Shown here in pieces: positions 24,666 through 39,757 of a DNA stretch of 64,000 nt (position 1 is the first letter of the stretch; each line of letters begins with the position of its first letter). The stretch lies in the NCBI GenBank assembly GCA_029448655.1, contig JACCLO010000003.1, positions 868,001 through 932,000 of the forward strand, written 5' to 3'. The DNA is from Wolfiporia cocos (lineage: Eukaryota; Basidiomycota; Agaricomycetes; Polyporales; Phaeolaceae). The notes beneath the pieces are model-generated. The model was not told where the DNA came from. It was given only the letters and a program-made list of their open reading frames with translations, and did not search any database. The position numbers and the translations under genes are program-made.

Positions 24666-25015
24666 CGCACGTAGTTATATCACCGTCGTTTGTCGTTTGT
24701 CGTGCTTGCATGATATTCGCTATGTGATCTTGTGCTGCTACTGTGCGGTATACTACTTTACCCCGTCTACAAGTAGCGGCAGAAGAGGCCCGTGGTACTG
24801 ATGGCTTGTGGTAGACGCGCCATCCATGCTGAAAGGGACGGTTTATCGGATAGTAGACTCACATGTCCGCGTCGCAAACCTACCGCATCGACCCGAACCT
24901 AAGATTTGTGCCATGCGACATCCAACTTGATCCAATGATTATAAGTTTACATTACATAATTCACATGTAGCTTCACACATCGACACTCGTACAATTATAA
25001 TCTTGACGTGCTGTC

Positions 25016-27441
<2,426 letters not shown>

Positions 27442-30400
27442 GGTGGGTGTTGTAGCACCTCAGATACAGCGCGGCGTATATGCACCAGCTCGAGCCCGAC
27501 GCAGTCTTATATGTGCTGATGTTCTACCCGGTGCTCGTGCCACGGGGTCATCTGAGTGGCCTGGAATGGCAGTGCGGGACACATCCCGCCCAGCAGCCGC
27601 GGCCGGTGCGATCGACCACAGGGCCCGTGTGCGCTCGGTGGTTCCGCGTCGCATGCACATCGTGCACTGCCTAAAGAGGGCACGGGCCCGCCACGGACGC
27701 GCGTCCGACGACGGGTTCGCGATGGGTCGAAGGGTGTGGTCATTACGCAAGCGCCAAATGTGGAAACGCGTCCAACATGGGTTTGGGCTAGCGAAGCCTC
27801 ATGACTTTGCGGCGATGGTGATTCAGTTGTTCACTTCCAGGGGCTCTTGCGCTCTGCGCGCCCCGTGTGTGGGCAGTTTGGTCAAGGGGGGCTCTTGCGC
27901 TGTCGTGACGCAGCTGCGCGCCCCGTGTGTGGTCAAGGCTGGCTGTGCCGCCCCTTTTGTCTGAACAACACCCGGGAGACTGACGGGGGTCGGCCACTAA
28001 TGGCGAGGATATCCCCGAGGTGGCAGGAACGCGCGTTTTAATCCATCAGAAGAACATCGCTTGCAGCACGGAAGTCGAAGAGCGGATCGGCCTAGGCGCT
28101 CGTCCCATTTCCAAAGACGATGAGGCAGCTCCCCGGGCAGCAAAGATAGCCTGTGAGCGATGGAGAAGAACTGGGAAGGCACATGTGCGCACGAGGCCGT
28201 GCAGCGGAGTGCGGTTTCGCCCAAGCGAGAGCCGAAGCGCACGGTGTGTTGAGATTACGTTCTTGCGGACCACATCCGACAGGATCCAGCCGCCCTAGAC
28301 CCGATCTCGCGACGCCGCTAGTCACTCGATGCAGGGATGCGATGCTCGTATGCACCAACTGGCGTCGATTCGACCCAGTCCAATCACAGCTCAGGCACCC
28401 TGGCGCCCAAAGCCCCGCAGCCACCTCACGGGGCGCTCGCCCGTCCCAATGGCGTCACCTCTCCGGGCGCTTGTTTTCCCCGCTCTCTCCCCTCCTCTGG
28501 CCCTGTCGCGTATCTGGACGGTGGTCGGCGAGATGCGCGAGTCCTCCAGCGATAAGTTTGTGAGTTGGGGGGGGGGCACGAAGTATAAGGGGACTCGAAA
28601 GGTAAGCAGACTCGAAAGCAAAGAAAGGTAAGCCGTCGTCCGCCGTCTTCACTTTGAACAAGCAGCGTTCTATCCCCCCCGTTTCCCCTCTCTCGGTGGA
28701 CAGCCAGATCCACACACGGCCCACACAATCTGCAGATGGCCGTGCCTGCGGAGCCAGATCGACCGTGCCATCCGGCGATGTACTTTCTAGATCGTATCGT
28801 ACGGTGCGTGTCGTGCATCGTGCACTATACATGATGGGTTCGTTCAGAGCGCGGCTGCTGCATCCTCGGCGACCTGCATCACACATCAGACGCGCTTTCG
28901 CTCTCGCGCTGCTCCTTCACCGCAGCAAGCCGCGAGCCTCGCAAACGCGTTCTAGAGCGCGGGCACGACAAACGGCGCGCTGCACTGGGCGCGACGAACG
29001 CGGTCAGCACATGCCTCATCTTTGCCAATGACGGACCGGACACCTCGCCCTCTCCCCTCGCCACCCTGTCTGCCACATGAGCCAGTCCTCCGCCGCTCGC
29101 GCACGGCCGCAAGCCCACGTATGCACTCGCCCCGCCACAAGCCCCACCCATGCACTCGCCCGGCCATGCACGCCCTTCCCCGCTGTCGACGGTGAGCCGC
29201 CCCGCATGCACCTGCACGCGAACGCAAATTCCGGGCTTGGGCCTTGCGTGCGCGCTCCAAGGCAGCAGGCGACACCGGAGGAGACGAGCACCGAGAGGGA
29301 GACGAGCGTGGGCAAGCACCGCCGACGAGCGGTGTGGGCACGACAAGCACAGCACGGTGAGCACATGACGCTGCGTGGCTCCCACCGGTGCGGCGTGAGA
29401 CGCGTCGGCGGCAGTGCCTCCCCACCTGGCGTGGAGCGTGTCCTTCGGCGGCGGCGGCGGCGGCGATGGCGGCGGCATCTTCAGCGCTGTCCTCCTCCTC
29501 ACCGCCGTCGCCGTCCTCATCCTCGCCACCGTCGCCATCCTCATCCTCGTCTCCGTCGCCACCGCCGTCGTCAGACGAGTGCAGCAGCCATGAGACTTGC
29601 CCAGAGGGCACCGTCGACTTGCGCGCCGACTTATCACCCGGCCCTCTGGATGAGCTGCACAGAGCAAGTCAGCACGAGGTGCGATGACGGTTCTTCAAGG
29701 CGAAACGGACGTACCTCCACATCTCAGACGGCGACGTGGTACTCGCTCGCAGATGCACGCGCGCACGACGGCGCGCTCGGAGCAATCATGGCCGGCCGCG
29801 GCCGGCCGCTGGGCGACAATTGACGACGGAGCTCGAAGGGGGGCGATGGAAGCCATGGTGGGCGCGGGCGGAGGAGGCGCGTGAGTCGACATGGCAAGAC
29901 GACTCGCGCCTCTTGCTCGCCGGACATCAACTCGTCCATACAGCGACAGCCGTGCACGTGTGCCCGGCTCGCGGTGCTGTGCGTAGGCATCCGCTTGACG
30001 GTGAGTGTGAGTCTGATTTCAGCCCAGAGGAGGAGGAGGAGGAGGAGGAGGAGGAAGGGGACATATTCCTCCGGGGGCCCGTCGCCTGCCAGGGGCTGCG
30101 TGCCGGTCGAGCGGCATTCACGGCGGGAGATGAGACGTCGCTCGAGATGCATCATCCCTCGCCGCGCACACCGCTTGCAAAGGTCGTCGCGTGGGCTGGA
30201 TCCGGTACGACGTGCACAGTGACCGTGCGTACTGCACACATTGTCCCCCAACGAGTGCTTGACGTGCGCGCCCAACGTCGCACGAGGGGGCGGTGGGGGG
30301 CATGTGCGCGCCGCACTCATCGTTGACCAACGAGTGCGCAACACCGACCAGCGCCTGCTCGCCAGACGTCAACACACCATGCTGACAGCCCTGCGCGCTC

Positions 30401-32408
30401 GTCATCGAGAAGGGCGCAAAGGAAAGGCAGGCTGCCGCTCTGGGGGCGTGGGGGGCGCAGAGCGAGTGGCAGCGAAGAGGAGAACCAGTGCATCCGCATA
30501 CCGGTACACAGAGCCGGTCGGTGCGTAAGCGTGGGCGACCCGAGCTGGAACGACAACGCCGACGACGGTCGCTCGCGGGCGGTCAACGGGCGAAGAGGAG
30601 GAAGCGAGGAGGACGACACCAGGAAGCGGGCGAGGAGCGCGTCGAGATGAGGGGCCAAATCGAGCGAAGGTAGGTTACATGCTGGGTCGTCGCGCACGCG
30701 CACCGCGGTGGCGGTGCTGTGCACATTCAGTCAGTGAGGACGGACGCGGCGCGGCGGGAGGCACCGTGTGCAGGCGTGAACGAGCATGCGGACATGGTGT
30801 GCGGACATGGTGTGGCATGATGGCATGCCGCGCATCTGACGGACGCCACGGGCAAGCAGCGTATGGGCGCGCGCGCCTTGGTGACGAGGCTGCAGGGAGA
30901 CAAGAAGACGGGAAGAACAATCAAGGGGTAAGGTGAGCGTTGAGAAGGCGACGGGATAGATCACGCTGGCACTCACCGACGGTGGGCAGCGAAACCAAGC
31001 CGGCTCGGGCAAGGCGCTGGGCCAGGAAGCTATTCACGAGCAATCAGCACAAGCGACGGCGCGGAAGGGATGAAAACACGCACGTGCGGACGTCGCTGCA
31101 CGTCGCTGCCCGATTGTGTGCTTGACAAGAGGGTGCATAGGCTAATGGGCAAGGTGAGTTTGTCATTTCCTCATACATTGGTGGGGGTGGGGGTGTTCGT
31201 TGGGCACCTACTTGCAAATCAGCCCGGGTGTGCATGCCATCGGACCAGCGCCATGCCTGGTGCAGCAGCGCCACCGGGGGCCTGTGGACGGGAATGGGAT
31301 AGTGCACCCAGCGCGACATGTGCAGATGCTGGGCAGGATCGCCGCAGCACGGTGAACGCCATGCGCATCTATCAGGACGATGCGACGAGTACGACATGTG
31401 CCGTAGCTCGGCGGCGGGCGGCAGCGCGTCACCTCCCGGGTGCGAGGATGGACACCAGATCCTGCTCATTTGCCGCGCACAGTTGTCACGAACGCGCCTT
31501 GAGACGAACTGTCAACGCGCACAGCTGTCAGCGCGTCCGTGAATCAGCGGTGCACACGGCGGGCTACTCACGCTTGCGATCAGAACTGAGCAACACGACC
31601 TTGGCAGCACCTGCTGCGTCGCGGTCTGGAGCACTAGAACCGAGTAGTGTTGAGCGATTGACCCGGTACACAGAATTAGGTCGTCCATGTTCCGTTCCCA
31701 AGACCGTTGTACTCGACGTTGGCACAGGGTCTCGTGTCAGCTCTTTGCGTCGATTGACGACGCGAGGACGGCATCGCACGATGTGCCGCACCGCTTCCCC
31801 GCACCACGACGATGATGGGCGTGACGCGAGCGCAGCGCGTCACCACATTCATCTTGCGCTGTGGCGGCCAGGGGAGGTGAGAGATGAAAAGTGGAAAGTG
31901 GAGGTGCAGTGAACCGTGGCGAGGTATATACTATGGCGAGTCGCATCCTCTCCTTGGGATGCCATGTCAACTGACAGACAGAAAAAGGTCTGACGGCACA
32001 TGTCAATGTGGCAGCCGTCTGAAAGTCATCAAGACGTAAATCGGCTTGCCCCGCACGACGATTTGACGACTCTTATTCAACGTTGACATGCTCAAGAGGC
32101 GACACAACGCTCGAGGCCTCCGTTGGTAAGGATGGCGGAAGGATGGCGGTCAGCTAAGTGGTTGCGTATGTATCTTCCACGCCGCGCTACGGTGTGCGAT
32201 TGAACAGATGTCCTTTCTTTTCAGCTGATCAGCGTGCTGGCCATGTGAACGACCACCAGATGAGACTCGGCAAGAGTGCTGCTAGAGCACAGGTGGCCCA
32301 CGTCAATGCGATGCAACCACAAAGTAATGTACATCCAACAAGACGTGCAAGCAGCGGCAACAGCGGCAGCAACGCAGCACACCGCTCTGCCGCCCATTGC
32401 ATTCTGGG
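27442..32408. other. GC-rich region without a recognised gene
   Basis: About 5 kb with many overlapping GC-driven ORFs on both strands but no domain or consistent exon chain. Local features: a duplicated segment with GCGCGCCCCGTGTGTGG at 27858 and again near 27923, GGC/CCT-rich runs at 29450-29575, and a GGA microsatellite at 30026-30056. Segments near 29350-29420 and 31330-31440 are weakly similar to each other. Confidence 0.5.
30026..30056. repeat. (GGA)n microsatellite
   Basis: About ten consecutive GAG/GGA units, read directly from the sequence. Confidence 0.9.
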
Positions 32409-33408
32409 TAGTGTTGCCGCAAGGTGAGGTACCCTGACGGCATCTCGGCTGTTACCTTGAAGGCGACCGTGAGATCACCTTGAGGCACCTTGAGGTAACC
32501 CTAGAATAAGGTAGTTCCCAAGTGGAACGGTCACGGGATATCATGCGATCAATGCGTTAGAGTGCAGACGCTGTAGCATTGGGACTTGAATTTGCATAAT
32601 TATCAAAGATTAACATTCTAAGTCGCTGAATCTTACAAGATTCCTTTGTCCCATTGATCGTTGTTGCAGTACCTCCTTGAGATGCAACAGGAAACAGTAC
32701 GGGAAACCATCCACATTGGTATGAATGCACTGTTTGTTACAGCTCAATACATTCCAGTCTGCACATATAACTCCAGACATAATTTTCAGAATATATAAGG
32801 ACATTGATGAGGCTTTGAATCTGTGTTAATTGCCACTCTTGATAGCATATGCAAGCCTCGGCAGCTCCCTGTGAGCAAGTCTTCTCATCAAGCAATGGGA
32901 CAGACACACCACATCATCACAATCTTGACACAGCTACAATGGAAATGCTTCTTAAGTATAGCTTGAAGGAGGACCACCTATCATTAACCGACAATTGGAT
33001 GCCGAACCAGAAGGAGATGTTGCATGCAGATGCATCTGTGGGGGAGGTGGTCCAGCTAATAGGATGATACCTGAGCTCATAAATCTCCTACAGGATTGTG
33101 AGAAAGCATCTTTGTCATCTTAATCTAGGACTAGGCATATTGAGTATGATACGTCATGATGTTACAAGTATATATACTGCATTTCAGGCCTTCTGTGCAC
33201 TGAATGTGGACTCTACACTGTGGTGCCGGTGTCTGTATCCCTCACAAGCCGTGCAAGCCTATTGGTCAGATGGTTGATGAGTGCCGTGATGCCGCCACCT
33301 TGAGGTACCTTGAGTTGCCTTAAGCTCACCTTAACCTGCCTTGAGTTGGGGTTAAGGTGAAACTCCACTACCTCAAGGTGACCTTGACCTCACCTTGCAG
33401 CAACACTA
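32409..33408 (+). mobile_element. Internally deleted hAT element (1,000 bp)
   Basis: Flanked by a perfect 8 bp duplication, ATTCTGGG (32401-32408 and 33409-33416), the size typical of hAT. The ends are inverted repeats: TAGTGTTGCCGCAAGGTGAG on the left and the complement of TAGTGTTGCTGCAAGGTGAG on the right. Many subterminal ACCTTGAGG/CTCAAGGT motifs occur on both sides. It retains only the 3' tail of a transposase. Confidence 0.88.
32837..33067 (+). pseudogene. hAT transposase C-terminal dimerisation domain remnant
   Basis: The frame reads SAAPCEQVFSSSNGTDT followed by MEMLLKYSLKEDHLSLTDNW, which corresponds to the conserved hAT dimerisation region. The DDE catalytic part and zinc finger are missing, so this copy cannot act alone. 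Confidence 0.8.
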
Positions 33409-33416
33409 ATTCTGGG

Positions 33417-34537
33417 GTCCTCGAGGGTGATCATGAAAGGAACTTGTGGGTGCCCATCAGATGATGGGCCCATGGCATGCACAAATCTTACGATATGGAT
33501 GATCTTGTGATCCATCTAGCAAGCGATAGGTGAGGCAATGGGCCTGTCGATTTGGGGCACCAGCGGAGATGATGATGAATCGGGTGAGCCGAGGTAATGA
33601 GGTAACAGAACAGCAGGGAGGGCTGGCCACATGGCATGAAGCTCGCGAACGTCTGGCATCAACTTGGTCTGAAAGTGCATGCCACTCATGCTGTGCTGCA
33701 TTTGCTGAGGAGGGAGAGCAGATGAAGCCATCCCATATCATGTGTTGCCCATGCATAACAAAGAATCAAATGTGCACAGCTCACAGGGTGTCAGAATTCT
33801 GACCTCAGATAATAAGTAAGATGGCCGATGTTCCGTGAGGGCAATCACTGTACGTGCTCGCCTACACAATTGACTCAAACCTGGGCCAGTCAGAGTCGTG
33901 TGTGATCCATAGGGTTTCTGACCATATCGCTGCTGCCATCTGCCAATCATGTTCCAGATGGCCAATAATGGGAGCACCGTGGGTACATGCTCGCCTGCTC
34001 GATTGGATTACAATGAAGAATGCACAACGAAAATACATGTGGATGATAAGGGCTATTGGCGACTGTCTACATACTCTTCCCCATTCATGGTGAGGGGACT
34101 CTTGACGGTGGTAAACCATAACCTCTTTGATCTCATGCTGGGATCACACTGGCGGCCTCGAGCTGACAGATAATCTGAGCGCCGCCATTGTGATGGTGTG
34201 GTAGAAAAGAATCCTGCCCGTTAGATCGCCTTATATTCTGTGTCCAACAGATGTCAGAACCACGTGACACCTCGTTCCCAGTGGATCCAGAGGATTTCGA
34301 GTTTCCATAGTGCACTGCACCCCGAGCTGATGTTCTCCATGGGCAGCAGCCCAAAAGGCCACCCTTCAATCATCACCCCATGGTCCCTCACGATGCTTGT
34401 CCAGTAGATGCTCCACTTCATTCTCAAGTCCTTGCAACCTGTTATCTCTCCTGCATTTCATGAGCCATGCATATCAGAACTCGAGGTGCAACTGCTCAAT
34501 TCAATCAGGCTCATGCAAGCTCCGATCAATTTGCAGA
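33417..34537. other. Intergenic, no recognised gene
   Basis: Several short ORFs on both strands, none with a known domain. No terminal repeats found. Confidence 0.4.
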
Positions 34538-34542
34538 TGGAC

Positions 34543-35252
34543 TGTTACGGGTTGAATACCCATTTGTATATTTGAGTCGTGAATATAGACCGTTCTTCTG
34601 CATGTAGCCCGGCAGGCAAGTGCAAGGCAAATATATCTGTTAAATGCCTTCGGGCCCTAAGTCAAAGACTATAGGGGTCGTTCAATATCCAATACACGTT
34701 AGAGGATATAATCTGTCTTGGTTCACAAGTCTGATAGAATATGAGACTTGCCTAAGTCTGAGAAGTCAGTGTGCACTTCGAGGACTTAGTCGTTTGAGAG
34801 CTCGGGAAATACTGAGCGTAGTTTCCTATGTTTGAGAACGAGTATAAGACTTCTTGTTTGTACAACAAGGTCGAGCTGAAGAGCTTTGACAATAAGTACA
34901 CGAGTTTATATACTACATTAGGTTTCAGAGGTCAAGTCTGTCCCAGATGTCACCAATACTGTCCACGCTATGGTATGAAACGCTTGATAGGTATGTAGTG
35001 TTATATCAGGGATGATAGATAGGAATGATGATGGCGGTTGAATGCCATCTATCAGCTAATAGATGATGTATGTGAAATGAGGGCAGAGTTGGATCTTCCA
35101 GAGTCAAAACATGCCCTATATGCTAGTACAACTGGGGATGTGCCCAGTACAGTCACAAGTAGCCAGGGGGGTTGGTTGTGCAACAAGTCCCTGTATTGTA
35201 TTCACCCAATGGTGAGTTTGGCCAGTGTTTGAAAATCAAAATATCCATAACA
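34543..35252. mobile_element. Solo LTR, family B relative (710 bp)
   Basis: Begins TGTTACGGG and ends CATAACA, flanked by perfect TGGAC duplications (34538-34542 and 35253-35257). Shares GAGAACGAGTATAAGA and CAACAAGGTCGAGCTGA with the LTRs at 20338 and 37815. Its greater length suggests an internal insertion. Confidence 0.82.
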
Positions 35253-35296
35253 TGGACAAGGCCATGTGTCTGGCTGGCCTTTTGCATGTATGTAAG

Positions 35297-36354
35297 TGAC
35301 AACCTAAGACACACACCCAGGGGAAGGGGGCTCACACAAAGGCACCTGCCTGGTCCGGGGCATCTAAGGCTGAAGAGGCCAAGACAAGTCTGAGGTTTGC
35401 TCAAGACTGTCGGCTGATTATATAGATGCTACGTATTTGTACATGTTATGGTGGGCATGGGCTGTAAGGCTGTCAGCACTGGTATATGAATGGTCATAGC
35501 TACGTGGCCAGTAATGGCATCAGAGCATGGGCTATGTGAGATGTCCATGGTGGTGTAGTGGGTTGGACCCGGATCGGTGGTTCTCATCAATCAGGGGTTC
35601 ACTGGTAATGGTGGGGTTCTAAGTCTGTGATTGGGGTTCTAGTGTAGATCAGGACCAATGCCGGTAATGGCGGGGTTAGCGGACCGTGATTGGTGACATA
35701 GCTAATGATCGTGGACTGGCCAGTAATGGCCTTGGGTGATTGAGCATGATCAGCTGCAATTGGTGACATCATGCCCTGTGACCGGTAGGGTTCTCAGTCA
35801 TACAGGGGCTGCCCATGGTCGGTGTTCCTCATAGACTAGGATGCTGTGGAGTTTAAGGCCTTCTGTAGGCCGTTGTCCGTATTGTACATAGTCCATGCCA
35901 GTAATGGTGTGTAGTCTGTGGTTGGTAATGACCATGTAGCCTGTAATGGCTGTGGTTTATGGAGATGGGAGGCACAGGGTTCAGTTGGTTGGGTGGACGT
36001 GTGTTGGTGGTCCTAGCTGGGAGTCTCTGATGACCATGCTGGGTTTGTCAAGCTTAAGATGGGGTGTTGACCTAGTGAGCGATGGGGTTTATGGCAGCAG
36101 GTGGTTTGGCTGGGTTAGGTGTGATGCCTGGCTCATGTTGCTCGTGTCGTGCTTGTATGGTTCTGTGACTGGGCCCTGGACTGTGTGGACTGGGACTAGG
36201 GTTCTGGGCATGGCTGGTGATGCTGATGGCCAGTGCCCGGGGAGTTCGTGTATAGGGCTTGGATCTAGCTGAGGCATCAGATTTCCAGCTTTGGGGGTGC
36301 TCTTGATGATTGGAAAAGGTACTGTGCCTAAAGGCTTGAGATTGGTGTGTGACA
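35297..36354 (-). mobile_element. Solo LTR, LARD family, minus orientation (1,058 bp)
   Basis: Ends TGACA and TGTGACA with perfect GTAAG duplications (35292-35296 and 36355-36359). On the minus strand it carries a TATA-like ATATAATC followed by CCTCAGACTTGTCTTGGCC, the predicted transcript start shared with the element at 56386. It contains several dispersed GTAATGG motifs. Confidence 0.85.
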
Positions 36355-36466
36355 GTAAGTTTCTGATCTGTCGGCAAAGATGGATATTGTGAGCGAGCCG
36401 CCAACTGATCCACTGACACTGACCTTGGTGGGACAGCAGACAGTCTGAATGTTGCATTTTGTCACA

Positions 36467-37100
36467 AGAAAGCCTATGGGCTGGCATCGCCCATTTATTC
36501 CTTTGTTCTAGGGTTTACCATGTAGCTAACCACCCAGAATGCGGCCTGGCAGGGCCCCCTTAAACCTAGCCAAGGACCCAGTCCAGCCAGCGCGTCCCTT
36601 ACTGGACGCGTTGGTCTTAGGTAGCGTGCAGATAGGTAGCACGTGACCATGATGTGTAGGCAGGTGACTGCGTAGGCGGCACCTGACCATATGATCACAA
36701 CCCTGCATCTTGTACGTCCAGTCAATGACTCATCGGTGGCCGCCATTACTGGCCGGCCGCTTATATAACATAACGACGGTCTTAGCAACGCCTGTAGGGC
36801 TGCGCACAGACCAATACATTAGGGCAAGTGTATCTAGAGTAGTACCAAAGCCCCTGATGTATATAATGATCACACCTGAGGCTCTTAGCCCTCAGAATGT
36901 AAATTCTCGTCTTTGGGGCTTACACCCCCAACTCGACTACCTTCTGAGTGCCTCCTCCATACTCGACTACCTAGTCTGGGAAGCCTCTAGCAATATCGCC
37001 ACACAAGGAGCCCGTCCCTTCGTCTTCACCGAATCAAGGCCAAGGCCTAGGGATGTTAGAGTGCAGCTTAGAGGGTGGTTTGTCTTGCGATACATTTGCA
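36467..37100 (+). mobile_element. Probable solo LTR, right boundary unresolved
   Basis: Starts TGTCACAAG, like the LARD and Gypsy LTRs, and carries GCCATTACTGGCC followed by GCTTATATAACA, a TATA-like core. I could not define its right end or a target duplication. 36360-36466 shows nothing else. Confidence 0.4.
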
Positions 37101-37814
37101 CATGTGGATTAGGCATCTCACTGAGCCTGCAAACTGCTCCACTGGCTTTGATTGGGACATGAAATATTTATTCCAAACAGTGCAACTTGACACTCATGAC
37201 ATCTGCCGTTAGAGACTGCTGGAATGCAAATTGCATTGTTCTGATTTTTTGGGCTACCGTAGGCAATTGGTGTCGCAATTCAGGTTCTGCGGCCAACATG
37301 AGGGTGTGCGGCCCTTGTGTGCATAGTGACGAGGCAAGCTAGTGGGTAGTAGTTTTATCCATAGCTGCATTTAAGCTGGGTGTGAGCATTATGGCTCCCC
37401 GGCAGTTTGTACCCTACAACATTGTTCGACTACCCTACACTAGAAATTCACCCTCATGGTCAGAGAATCTCTTCACAAACTGCCCTGAATTAGCGAATGA
37501 GGCGACCCTTCATCAAGACACTATACCCCCCACCCACCTAGATGACAGAACCAAAATGCCACCCTGTCGTGACGAGAGCGATGGCAAAAATGTCTTGACA
37601 GCGACTGCAGGCAAGAGGCAGGAGGTGTGGGTGGTGAGCACCGGTGACACGAAGTTCGCACCCCTGGATGGGACAAACTATGGGACCTGGGCAGTCTACA
37701 TGGAGGTGGAACTGGTGCAAAAGGGGCTGTGGGAAGTGGTGGAATTTGAGGGGGAGCCAGTGGAAGAAGGGGAGGTGAGGCCAGCACAGACGAGGCATGA
37801 GACGGCGAGGGTGC

Positions 37815-38923
37815 TGTTACAGATTGAATATACATTCAGCTGAATTAACTAAGTCAAGTTACTCAGCGTATCAAGTAGCGCACTACTTGTCAGACTCAGC
37901 AGAGTCAGAGCGTCAATATACAAGCTGCAGGCTTAATTGCTCAAGCCCTTGAGAACGAGTATAAGATCCTTGTAATTCAACAAGGTCGAGCTGAGGAACT
38001 CGACCGGTATTTACATCAGGTTATATACTGTGATCCTATAATCGGGGTCATAGTGTCCTTGGTACTGCTACCACTAAGTCCGTAAGGCTAGTGTGCTACG
38101 ATAACAAATAAGAAGTGTTGCGGTTGAGTGCAACAATGACTGAAATGTAAGAACTCTGTGGTTAGACAGAAGATATCAACTAGAACCTGATACATCGCAA
38201 GACTATGGGCATAGGGCTGTTATACATGAAACGAGGGTCTCCAGTTGAGCGCAGGATCCCTAGAATAAGGCGCACGATAGAGCGGTTGAATGCTAAGTCC
38301 CTCTCTCCAGTGAGGTGTCAGTAAAAGATATTCATTAGTGTCACAGACGTACTCGGATGTGGGACCTGTCCATAGGCAGGGGATAACCCCCAAGGTCTTG
38401 CACCTCAAGACCCAGCTAGCAGCGGTAAACACAGAGGCATTCCCTCGGAATGATGGAAGTCGTCGGCAGGATACTTATGTCGACATGCTGGCTAGCGTCA
38501 AGAAGGAGAGGACGCCCAAAGGGCGGAGTCACACAGAGCGCGAGTAAGAAAGGGGCCAAGCCCAGTTGACGAGAATCTTAGAGATGGGGAGTAAGCCCCA
38601 TCTCGTCGTATTCTATATACATGTGGAGACAGCGGAGCGGGCTACCCTAAAGACATGGCCTGTGCGCATGTAACTACAGTGACCGTGATGCTACGCTACA
38701 TGTGATACTTAATGTGACCTACACGTGAGCTACCTGAGGCGCGCGCTACCCTACAACGCTAACCTAACAGTCAGGTGACCTACAGACTCTGAGACGACGA
38801 AGGAGGTGGCTGAGGCTCAGAGGAGCGGCGTACGCCTAGCGCCGCCCGTATAACCTATAGCGAGAGAAGTCAAGTATCCCCCTGGATATTCTGTGACAAT
38901 TAGTCCCTGCACAGGCCATAACA
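37815..38923. mobile_element. Solo LTR, family B, inside the Copia gag
   Basis: TGTTAC...CATAACA with perfect GGTGC duplications (37810-37814 and 38924-38928). After subtracting the LTR nested within it (560 bp plus 5 bp duplication) its length is 544 bp, close to the 542 bp copy at 20338. Confidence 0.88.
38339..38898 (+). mobile_element. Solo LTR, family C, nested in a family B LTR (560 bp)
   Basis: TGTCACAG...CTGTGACA with perfect ATTAG duplications (38334-38338 and 38899-38903). Contains a TATA-like TCTATATACATG. Related to 52814-53355 (inverted) and more loosely to 49467-50154. Confidence 0.87.
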
Positions 38924-39757
38924 GGTGCGAGTGGAGATCATCCTCTGCATCAACAACAACCAGCTTGAGCATGTGCAGGGACTCAAGGACCCCACAGAGA
39001 TCTGGCGGGCGCTCTGAGACGTCCATTGTAGCCAGGGCTTCGCAACCAAAGTACGATGGTGGCAAGAGCTGTTGCAGGCTGAGATGGGACCTAAGGAGTC
39101 CATCCAGGAGTGGGTAGGCCAAGTGAAGTCACTCACCAGGGTGCTGGAAGGGATCAATGTGGAAGTGCTGGAGAATCTTAAGGTATTGATACTCACCATC
39201 GGGTTGCAGCAGGAGTTCAGCCGCATGGAGGCAAAACTCGATGACCTCGACCGGGAGGAGTGGACCATGAAGATTGCCAGCATGGCATTGAACGAAGAAG
39301 TGCGGGTAGGGCGAAGTGGCAGAGGCAGGGCACCCAAGAGAGAGGAGATGGTGTCCACAGCCAGCGTGAAGAAGAAGTTGTGCACATGCTTCGTCTGCAG
39401 GAAGGATAGGTACCTGGCATGGCAGTGTCTGGATAAGAAGGCAGGCGAAAGTGAGTTACCGGCATCCAGGGCGGAGGTGAAGGCATGGCCCAGTGGGTCC
39501 AAGGAAAGTCTGTTTGAGCCATGGTAGGCACGCTCCCCACTACACTTGAGGGGGAGTGTCGCAATTCAGGTTCTGTGGCCAACGTGAGGGCGTGCGGCCC
39601 TTGCATGCATAGCGATGAGGCAAGCTGGCAGGTAGTAGTTTTATCCATAACTGCATTTAAGCTGGGTGTGAGCATTATGGCTCCCCAGCAGTTTGTACCC
39701 TATGACACTGTTTGACTATTCTACACTAGAAATTCACCCTCACAGTCAGAGAATTTC

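Larger units (their letters stand above)
37382..39527 (+). pseudogene. Copia Gag, interrupted by a solo LTR
   Basis: The first part reads FAPLDGTNYGTWAVYMEVEL and QKGLWEVVE, the N-terminal hallmark of Copia Gag (UBN2-like). The second part, from 38929, includes QLEHVQGLKDPTEIWRAL, a stop, then WWQELLQAEMGPKESIQEW and a damaged zinc knuckle CFVCRKDRYLAWQC, where leucine replaces the expected histidine. The frame continues across the inserted LTR once one GGTGC duplicate is ignored. The stop codon near 38997 is an additional lesion. Confidence 0.8.
37271..39757 (+). mobile_element. Gag-only Copia element (TR-GAG-like) with nested LTRs
   Basis: Direct repeats of about 195 bp begin TGTCGCAATTCAGGTTC at 37271 and 39557. 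A polypurine run, TTGAGGGGGAG, sits directly before the right one. Between them only a gag is present; no protease, integrase, reverse transcriptase or RNase H is seen. The outer duplication is not clean (ATTGG against ATCGG at best), so the exact ends are uncertain. Confidence 0.7.

Noticed and set aside
24068..24801. Long Arg/Ala- or Leu-rich ORFs over the DnaJ region on both strands
   Set aside because: High-GC shadow frames; only the frame with KKREKMTPEQKKKLQELEEE matches a family.
28879..29823. Overlapping ORFs of 219-262 codons in the GC-rich region
   Set aside because: Composition-driven, low complexity, open on several frames at once, with no domain or splice pattern.
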